DNA from: a virus
Virus record (IMG/VR): IMGVR_UViG_3300017724_000018
Span: 1-37,160 of that record
Direction: 5' to 3' (one strand)
Length of the DNA: 37,160 nucleotides
Of this stretch, positions 32,342 to 37,160 are shown one piece after another (within the stretch, counting starts at the first letter, position 1; the number at the start of each line of letters is the position of its first letter). The position numbers and the translations under genes are program-made. Below the pieces are notes generated by a model. That model saw nothing but the letters and a program-made list of their open reading frames with translations. It was not told the origin of the DNA and searched no databases.

Positions 32342-32725
32342 ATGAGAAACAATTCACAGAACGAACAAAGCCCTGCTTTCCAGTTCTATGCTGGTGATTG
32401 GATAAGCGACCCATCCCGCATGCGTATGACGTTGGAAGAACAAGGTGCATATATATTGTTGTATTGCCATTGTTGGCGTGGGTTTCAGATACCGTTTGAT
32501 TTTGAAATCATGTCAAAGATGTGCAATTGCACAGAAGAAAAAATAAAAAAACTATTCCCCAAATTTGAACACCTGTTCAAACAGTTCAAAGATAAGCATG
32601 GCATTACATATTTAGTTAGTGTGCAGGCTGAAGCTGAAAGAAAAGAACAGGCTACAAATCGTGCAAAGCGTTCTGCCGCTGGCAAAAAAGGCGCAGAAGC
32701 TAGGTGGAAAAGTGATGACGTATAA
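32342..32725 (+). CDS. DUF1376 family replication-associated protein
   Basis: The protein has 127 residues from the ATG at 32342, preceded by TAGG; a longer TTG-started frame is less likely. The N-terminal half has AFQFYAGDWISDPSRMRMTL (12-31) and EEQGAYILLYCHCW (32-45), the core of the DUF1376/YdaU family, which in prophages sits with replication initiator and helicase-loader genes. The C-terminal third is a basic helix (KRSAAGKKGAEARWK), likely DNA-binding. It is the first gene of the replication module and overlaps the primase start. Confidence 0.82.
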   Translation: MRNNSQNEQSPAFQFYAGDWISDPSRMRMTLEEQGAYILLYCHCWRGFQIPFDFEIMSKMCNCTEEKIKKLFPKFEHLFKQFKDKHGITYLVSVQAEAERKEQATNRAKRSAAGKKGAEARWKSDDV

Positions 32726-33533
32726 TATCAATAGCCATTATCACGAATTTATTTCTGCTTTTGGTGCGCGTCATAGCTTTCAAACTTTTTGTGATAAGGG
32801 CAGGGATAGGCGTTTGTGCAGGCAACTGCATGGCACATTGCAACAGCATTTTGATGAACTGACTGCCTTAAATGCTAAAGGTGCAGGCGTTTTCTTTACT
32901 GTAAATCAAACTAATGGTGAAGGCAGAACAACTAAGCATATAACTAATGTGCGTTCAGTGTTTATTGATTTAGATGGAACACCATTGCCCAAATCATTTA
33001 ATTTAGAACCGCATTTGATAGTAAACACAAGCAACGGCAAGTATCACTGTTATTGGTTAGTTAAAAATATGCCAATGCCATCTTTTAATTTGTATCAAGA
33101 AGCGTTGGCAACAAAGTTTAATTCTGACCCTGTTGTTAAAGATTTGCCCCGTGTCATGCGGTGCGCTGGCTTTTACCACCATAAAAATGACCCATATCCT
33201 ATAAAAATTACGTCAATGCATGATGATGAGCCATACACAATGGACGAAATTCGTGAGGGTTTAGAGTTAGTACGTCCGCAACGGATAGAAATTGATTACA
33301 AAAGCTACACACCGTCTACCTATCAGGGCAAATATACAGGAACTTTGCGCTATGGCATGACAAAAGGTGATAGGCATGCGGCACTTGTACGCATGTTGAT
33401 TGCAATTCGTAAGCGTGGCGAAAGTATTGATTACGCAATGGCTGAAGCTATGGAATTTGCGGCATCATGCAACCCACCAGAAAGCACCGCTGAAGTTCAG
33501 TTTCAAGTTAGGGATATTTATGCAAGATATTAA
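32715..33533 (+). CDS. RepB-type primase (archaeo-eukaryotic primase superfamily)
   Basis: The protein has 272 residues from the ATG at 32715, which has AGGTGG just upstream and overlaps the DUF1376 stop. Motif I is SVFIDLDG (81-88) with metal-binding D85 and D87; SNGKYHCYW (106-114) supplies the motif II His; DLPRVMRCAGFYHHK (143-157) matches the motif III region of RepB-like primases of plasmids and phages. It would make primers on the origin single strand. No helicase domain is fused; the DEAH helicase is the next gene, overlapping by 14 bases. Confidence 0.85.
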   Translation: MTYNINSHYHEFISAFGARHSFQTFCDKGRDRRLCRQLHGTLQQHFDELTALNAKGAGVFFTVNQTNGEGRTTKHITNVRSVFIDLDGTPLPKSFNLEPHLIVNTSNGKYHCYWLVKNMPMPSFNLYQEALATKFNSDPVVKDLPRVMRCAGFYHHKNDPYPIKITSMHDDEPYTMDEIREGLELVRPQRIEIDYKSYTPSTYQGKYTGTLRYGMTKGDRHAALVRMLIAIRKRGESIDYAMAEAMEFAASCNPPESTAEVQFQVRDIYARY

Positions 33534-35025
33534 ATTACGAGATTATCAAGAGCAAGCAATAGACGCTGTTCGTCACCAATTCCAGCGCGGTATTAAAAAA
33601 GTATTGCTGGTTGCCCCTACGGGTGCAGGCAAAACGGTCATAGCGTCTGCCATGATTAAAGCAAGCCAAGATAAATCTAATGCGTCTTTGTTTGTAGCAC
33701 ATAGGCGCGAACTTGTGAAACAATGTTCACAAAAACTCACAGATTTTGATGTAAACCATGGCGTTTTGATGGCAACAGTGTCACCAAACAATTTTGCTAC
33801 AGTTCAAGTTGCGTCTTTGCAAACTTACACGGCAAGAAAAGATAACGAACATTTTTGGAAACCTAACGCAAAGATTATATTTTTAGATGAAGCGCACCGT
33901 TCAGCGTCTAAAACATTTCAGGATTTATTATTAGAATACCCTGATGCATACGTTATTGGCTTAACAGCAACGCCATGTCGTGCAGATGGTAAGGGTCTTG
34001 GTAACTATTACGATGCGCTAGTAAATTGTGGAACTATATCCGAACTAACAGAACAAGGGTATCTTACACCAGCTAAAATACTTGCCCCGTCTATGCCAGA
34101 CTTAAAAGGTCTTAAATTACAGGCAGGCGATTACGAAAAGCGTGGCCTTAACAACCGCATGAACCAACCAAAGTTAGTTGGTGACCTTGTAAGCCATTGG
34201 TTAGAGCATGGTGAAGGCAGGCCAACAGTAGTTTTTGCGTCAAGCATTGCCCATAGCAAATACATATCCAGCATATTTAACGACAACGGTATTCCTAGCG
34301 GTCATATTGATGGCGAAATGGATGAAGTTAAACGTGTAGAAGTATTGCGGCAATTGCATGAAGGCGAAATAAAAGTTCTATCAAATTGTATGGTGCTTAC
34401 AGAAGGATGGGATGAACCCAAAGTGTCATGCGTTGTAATAGCAAGGCCAACCAAATCTTATGGCATGTATTTGCAAATGGTAGGCAGGGCGTTGCGTCCA
34501 TATGAAGGCAAAACCGACACTCTTATCATTGACCATTCTGGATGCGTCTATGAACACGGGTTTCCTGACGAAGCACCTGAATGGAAACTTACTACGTCAG
34601 AAGAAAGTGCCATACAAAAGAAAGAGCCTGAACCAATAGAGAAACAACCTGTCACCTGTTCTGTATGCCATACGGTATATAAGCCAGCCAGAGGGTTTCC
34701 AGAATGTCCTAGTTGCGGTGCTATTCCTACAAAAGCACAACAGCAAGTTCACATACAGCAAGGCAGGCTGATTGAATTAGTTAAAAAAGAAAAGATAACC
34801 ACGCAAGACAAAGTTGATTTCTACGCACAATTGCTGACCTACGCAAAAACTAAAAGTTATTCACGGGGATGGGCTGACCATACTTACAAACAAAAATTTG
34901 GTCATTTTCCTCATAACAAACAAGTAATAGCCAAACCTGTCAGTGATGATGTGAAGAAATTTATCCAACATCTAAACATAAAGAAGGCCAAATCCAAATT
35001 TCACAAGGGGAAAATATATGACTGA
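33520..35025 (+). CDS. DEAH-box superfamily 2 helicase with C-terminal zinc finger
   Basis: The protein has 501 residues from the ATG at 33520, preceded by AGGGA; an open frame extending further upstream overlaps the primase and is noise. Helicase motifs in order: LRDYQ (6-10), Walker A APTGAGKT (32-39), LDEAH (122-126), GLTATP (147-152), and motif VI QMVGRALRP (319-327), the pattern of RecG/UvrB/YeeB-like SF2 DNA translocases in phages. C380, C383, C396 and C399 form a zinc finger near the C-terminus. It likely unwinds DNA at the origin or branch points together with the primase. There is no DnaB-type replicative helicase in the window. Confidence 0.92.
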   Translation: MQDIKLRDYQEQAIDAVRHQFQRGIKKVLLVAPTGAGKTVIASAMIKASQDKSNASLFVAHRRELVKQCSQKLTDFDVNHGVLMATVSPNNFATVQVASLQTYTARKDNEHFWKPNAKIIFLDEAHRSASKTFQDLLLEYPDAYVIGLTATPCRADGKGLGNYYDALVNCGTISELTEQGYLTPAKILAPSMPDLKGLKLQAGDYEKRGLNNRMNQPKLVGDLVSHWLEHGEGRPTVVFASSIAHSKYISSIFNDNGIPSGHIDGEMDEVKRVEVLRQLHEGEIKVLSNCMVLTEGWDEPKVSCVVIARPTKSYGMYLQMVGRALRPYEGKTDTLIIDHSGCVYEHGFPDEAPEWKLTTSEESAIQKKEPEPIEKQPVTCSVCHTVYKPARGFPECPSCGAIPTKAQQQVHIQQGRLIELVKKEKITTQDKVDFYAQLLTYAKTKSYSRGWADHTYKQKFGHFPHNKQVIAKPVSDDVKKFIQHLNIKKAKSKFHKGKIYD

Positions 35026-35365
35026 TAATGATGTACTAGAAAAGAAAATGCATGAACTGCGCGAGATAGGCGAAAAGCATGCAAAAGCCAGAGGCAACGT
35101 ATCACTGTTAGAGCATGGCAGAAAGATACTATTGTCCACCATAATGAAAGAAGTAATGGTTAAGGGCAAAGAATTTTCTACCATAGCCGCCCAAGAGCGT
35201 GAGGCTAGGGCAGATGATAGATACCAAACGCATATAAGTGCGCTTGCCATTGCGATAGAAGAAGAAACAAAATGGGCATGGGAAAAAAAGATAGTTGATA
35301 TGAACTTTGAAAGTTGGAAAACTAAAATGATTAATCAAACTGTTGAGAGAAAAAAATATGCCTAA
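35018..35365 (+). CDS. coiled-coil phage protein of unknown function
   Basis: This 115-residue, fully helical, highly charged protein (Lys/Glu/Arg-rich) has AAQEREARADDRYQTHISAL in the middle and MNFESWKTKM near the end, a pattern I recall from small proteins encoded beside phage recombination genes. No catalytic motif. It overlaps both the helicase (8 bases) and the Ref-like nuclease, so it is expressed within the replication module and probably assists it. Confidence 0.7.
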   Translation: MTDNDVLEKKMHELREIGEKHAKARGNVSLLEHGRKILLSTIMKEVMVKGKEFSTIAAQEREARADDRYQTHISALAIAIEEETKWAWEKKIVDMNFESWKTKMINQTVERKKYA

Positions 35366-35663
35366 AGCAAAGACCGCCGCAGAGAAAAAGCATATGTCTA
35401 AAGTTGCTGAACTTGGATGCATAATATGCTATCGTATGGGCTATGAAGGTTCACCAGCGGAGTTACATCATATTAAAGAGCATACGGGCATGGGCAAAAG
35501 GTCTAGTCACTTTGAAGTTATCCCGTTGTGTCCTATGCATCACCGTTCTAGCGATGCCGCTTACCATGTGTCACCCGCATCATTTACCGCAAAATGGGGA
35601 ACGCAACGCGACTTACTCAACTTTACATTGGCACTTTTAAGCGAAAAAAATGGGGGCAATTAA
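35358..35663 (+). CDS. Ref-like HNH-type nuclease
   Basis: The protein has 101 residues from the ATG at 35358, 5 codons inside a TTG-started frame; GAGAG lies upstream. A zinc site CIIC (21-24) is followed by ELHHIKEHTGMGKRSSHFEV (35-54) and PLCPMHHRSS (56-65), the beta-beta-alpha-metal layout of the P1 Ref family, a RecA-dependent nuclease that cuts at displacement loops. The order CxxC, HHI, GMGKR, HF, PLC, HH fits that family well. It closes the rightward replication module. A generic HNH endonuclease is the alternative. Confidence 0.78.
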   Translation: MPKAKTAAEKKHMSKVAELGCIICYRMGYEGSPAELHHIKEHTGMGKRSSHFEVIPLCPMHHRSSDAAYHVSPASFTAKWGTQRDLLNFTLALLSEKNGGN

Positions 35664-35670
35664 GCCCCCA
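35644..35670 (-). terminator. Rho-independent terminator for the leftward small-gene cassette
   Basis: TGGGGGC (35651-35657) pairs with GCCCCCA (35664-35670) around a 6-nt loop. On the minus strand the hairpin is followed by seven T residues (A run at 35644-35650), so it terminates leftward transcription. It overlaps the last codons of the convergent Ref-like gene, for which it is a weaker terminator. Confidence 0.8.
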
Positions 35671-35693
35671 CTATTACAAATTGTTACATATTA

Positions 35694-35993
35694 TTACAAC
35701 AGGATAACTTTTACTTCTGTTTCTAAATACACCTCAAACATGCTTTTAATTTGTGATGTGATTAGACGTTCCTCACCTACTATTGCAAGCGATTGTGTTT
35801 TGTCTTTGTAAGTAATGCCCGTCAGCTTGTGTAAATCAAAGCTAATGTTCTGCATTGTTATTCTGTTCTCGCCTTCCTCAAACGTGTTATCGTTTATTGT
35901 TGGCTGATACACAGTAACGTGCCTGTAACGCTCACTATTGGAAACACGTTTAATAACTGCAAACAATGTTTCTCCCTTTATTATTTTAATCAT
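35694..35993 (-). CDS. small phage protein of unknown function
   Basis: The protein has 99 residues from the ATG at 35993, which follows GAGG at 7 bases; an ATG 5 codons earlier lacks a ribosome site. Mixed alpha/beta look with a C-terminal strand (VYLETEVKVILL). No recognised motif. It is the last gene of the leftward small-gene cassette and overlaps the previous tiny gene by 8 bases. Confidence 0.65.
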   Translation of the reverse strand: MIKIIKGETLFAVIKRVSNSERYRHVTVYQPTINDNTFEEGENRITMQNISFDLHKLTGITYKDKTQSLAIVGEERLITSQIKSMFEVYLETEVKVILL

Positions 35994-36108
35994 TTTGTAC
36001 CTCGTCATTTACTACTAATACCCATTGCGAAACAACATCATTGTCGTGCCACTCCCATTTTGCAGGTAGATATTCACCGTCTATGTAGACTGTTGGTGTG
36101 TCAGTCAT
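35986..36108 (-). CDS. 40-residue acidic phage protein
   Basis: This short frame begins with ATG at 36108, one base after the upstream stop and 7 bases after AGGGGA, and ends inside the next gene. The product is acidic with several Trp (YLPAKWEWHDNDVVSQWVLV). The fully contiguous packing and good ribosome site make it a likely real gene. Function unknown. Confidence 0.55.
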   Translation of the reverse strand: MTDTPTVYIDGEYLPAKWEWHDNDVVSQWVLVVNDEVQND

Positions 36109-36109
36109 A

Positions 36110-36358
36110 TCATTCCCCTTCAATTAGTCTTGCTGATGGAAAATAAACTTGAACCGTGGTTTTGATTACATCCCAATTTATGCCAAGCGATGTATCGTGG
36201 CATTTTTTAAGTTGGGCTAGTATAAATCGCGCCTGAAACCCCTGAAGGTCAGGCGCAACGCTTAACACATCGTCAACGCTCCAAATTATTTGAATGGACG
36301 TAGGCTGGTTAAACATCAAAGCCAAATCGCTTTCCCCATATTTAGAAAAATCTGTCAT
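36110..36358 (-). CDS. small phage protein of unknown function
   Basis: This 82-residue helical protein has an N-terminus TDFSKYGESDLALMFNQP and a predicted helix FQARFILAQLKKCHDT. No family motif. Start coupled to the upstream stop by ATGA (36355-36358), with GGGG upstream. Confidence 0.65.
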   Translation of the reverse strand: MTDFSKYGESDLALMFNQPTSIQIIWSVDDVLSVAPDLQGFQARFILAQLKKCHDTSLGINWDVIKTTVQVYFPSARLIEGE

Positions 36359-36615
36359 AGCAAATCCCCTTGGTTTGGGTTGTCAGTGATGGGCTTGAAA
36401 GTTATGTCAGCAAGTTGATAATCTTCACCACCAAACTTTGATTTGTGCCATGCGCCAGATGGTTTGATTGTTTCTAATTGCTCGACAGACAGGCGCATAC
36501 TGCGCCCATCGTGTACGATTTCCAAACCGCCTTGCCGCCTTGCGTTGTCTAATTCGTAATCACGAATAGAAACAAATTTGCCAAGCCATAATTTATTGAC
36601 TGTCTTTTTTAGCAT
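36355..36615 (-). CDS. small phage protein of unknown function
   Basis: This 86-residue basic protein has a beta-rich middle: WLGKFVSIRDYELDNARRQG, then LEIVHDGRSMRLSVEQLETI, which reads as a small barrel with a DG turn. No catalytic motif. It overlaps the 113-residue gene by 23 bases and the next gene by ATGA. Confidence 0.65.
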   Translation of the reverse strand: MLKKTVNKLWLGKFVSIRDYELDNARRQGGLEIVHDGRSMRLSVEQLETIKPSGAWHKSKFGGEDYQLADITFKPITDNPNQGDLL

Positions 36616-36934
36616 TTAACGCCCCTTCTATGTAATGAACGGCATCAGCGGAAAAACCGCCAATGTTCCATTCGGTTATGTCTTCAGTAGCAAGACCATG
36701 AACACCACAATAACAAACGCCATTCTTCCAGTTATAAAGCGTTGCAACCGTGTCATCGTTAAAAACGAACATCCATTCAAAATCTATTTTGTCACCCAAT
36801 TCACCGACTGCATGAGGTTCACCAAATACAGCGCAAATTTCTTGGAAACTACTTGTCACCGAACCCTGTCTATGGGTCATGTTGATTTCGGAATTTTCAG
36901 CCTGCCGAAAATCTATTTCTTTAATAATGTTCAT
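36593..36934 (-). CDS. conserved small phage protein of unknown function
   Basis: This 113-residue protein has VTSSFQEICAVFGEPHAVGE and FVFNDDTVATLYNWKNGVCY, a pattern I recall from marine phage proteins of unknown role (a FG-x-P segment, acidic strand, then xxATxYNWKxG). Beta-rich, acidic. It is coupled to the upstream membrane protein by ATGA. Confidence 0.68.
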   Translation of the reverse strand: MNIIKEIDFRQAENSEINMTHRQGSVTSSFQEICAVFGEPHAVGELGDKIDFEWMFVFNDDTVATLYNWKNGVCYCGVHGLATEDITEWNIGGFSADAVHYIEGALNAKKDSQ

Positions 36935-37089
36935 TCGTCACCCCCAGAAAATGCCTTCATCATCCAAGCCCAAAACGCACCGACCAAGCCTAGAGCCATT
37001 ACAGCCCCAATCCACATCGTATCGGTGTAGATTATTGCGCTGAACACAAGTCCAGCGCATAACCCCAAGAACAAGCCAAAGCCAATCAT
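36931..37089 (-). CDS. 52-residue two-helix membrane protein
   Basis: The ATG at 37089 is coupled to the upstream stop (ATGA) and the TGA overlaps the next start (ATGA), so it lies tightly in the cassette. Two hydrophobic helices (about 1-20, IGFGLFLGLCAGLVFSAII; and about 25-45) are joined by YTDT, and the C-terminus is short and acidic. It could be a holin-like pore, a superinfection-exclusion protein or an inhibitor acting at the host membrane; none is shown. A longer frame on the same strand in another phase (36938-37141) lacks this packing. Confidence 0.7.
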   Translation of the reverse strand: MIGFGLFLGLCAGLVFSAIIYTDTMWIGAVMALGLVGAFWAWMMKAFSGGDE

Positions 37090-37160
37090 TGTGATTGCTC
37101 CGCAACGGTTGCCAAGAATGTTGAACAGTCAAGGTCAACATCTAGCAAATCAAAGAACGC
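37086..37160 (-). CDS. C-terminal end of a gene running off the window
   Basis: The last 24 residues (AFFDLLDVDLDCSTFLATVA then EQSQ) of a leftward gene whose start lies beyond the right edge. The stop overlaps the next start (ATGA), matching the style of the cassette. Too short to assign. If the molecule is circular the frame remains open across the join into bases 1-153 on the minus strand. Confidence 0.5.
   Translation of the reverse strand, partial: AFFDLLDVDLDCSTFLATVAEQSQ

Noticed and set aside
32149-32352. 67-residue leftward open frame in the gap before the replication genes
   Set aside because: Its start lies inside the DUF1376 gene, it has no ribosome site, and its acidic part only translates the hexamer repeat.
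32619-32714. N-terminal extension of the primase inside the DUF1376 gene
   Set aside because: Lys-rich out-of-frame text without homology character; the ATG at 32715 has AGGTGG upstream.
33400-33519. N-terminal extension of the helicase inside the primase gene
   Set aside because: Translation there reads as noise; the ATG at 33520 has a ribosome site and precedes the LRDYQ motif.
36938-37141. 67-residue leftward open frame near the right edge
   Set aside because: It is in another phase from the 52-residue membrane protein, which alone has ATGA coupling on both sides and hydrophobic helices.

Overview
The window is almost wholly a tailed-phage genome or a large part of one, most likely a short-tailed (podovirus-type) phage of an aquatic, probably marine, Gram-negative bacterium. 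The evidence is a continuous rightward late operon (TerL, connector-type portal, scaffold, capsid, tubular tail proteins A and B, three ejection proteins, T7-type fibre, giant adhesin-like protein) and small proteins of kinds I associate with marine phage genomes. The host is not determined. Base composition is moderately AT-rich by eye. No stretch longer than 300 bases lacks a gene; the longest gaps (31015-31250 and 32070-32341) hold operators, promoters and a probable origin.

Layout. 1-238: possible gene tail, operator and promoter. 239-4758: small PD-(D/E)XK nuclease, TerL, two small proteins, GNAT acetyltransferase, portal and a Bbp19-like protein. 4755-7081: scaffold, then a promoter plus structured leader, major capsid protein and a probable decoration protein. 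7137-19571: tail tubes A and B and ejection proteins of 150, 665 and 2305 residues; the last has transglycosylase-like and zincin-like motifs. 19623-26863: T7-type fibre and a 2041-residue repeat protein. 26864-27563: a 39-residue cationic peptide, an M15 peptidase endolysin and a 42-residue basic protein, all rightward. 27560-29263: a leftward cluster of five membrane proteins, including a 3TM-type holin, an XhlA-like protein and an EF-hand protein, behind its own promoter. 29316-31014: leftward SSB-like protein, Cas4/RecB-like nuclease and MazG-like protein. 31251-31652: Cro-like repressor, strong terminator and an aberrant tRNA-Gly-like gene. 31653-32069: leftward papain-like protein. 32342-35663: replication and recombination module (DUF1376 protein, RepB-type primase, DEAH helicase with Zn finger, coiled-coil protein, Ref-like HNH nuclease). 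35694-37160: leftward cassette of very small overlapping genes, running off the window.

How it works together. Genes are packed with ATGA and TAATG overlaps, so translational coupling is the rule. A doublet of GTTAAC hexamers at exactly 10-bp pitch occurs at three control points: upstream of the late operon (163-178), upstream of the repressor (31157-31172) and in the divergent gap before replication (32093-32108). I infer a shared circuit, perhaps read by the 73-residue Cro-like protein. I see no integrase, RNA polymerase, DNA polymerase or complete small terminase, so the phage either borrows these from the host or encodes them outside the window.

Most unusual items: the tRNA-Gly-like gene with a 9-bp anticodon stem and 12-nt loop immediately after a terminator; the three-site GTTAAC doublet; the 39-residue cationic Trp-rich peptide beside the endolysin (disruptin-like); the EF-hand membrane protein in the lysis-side cluster; and the repeat array upstream of the primase module.
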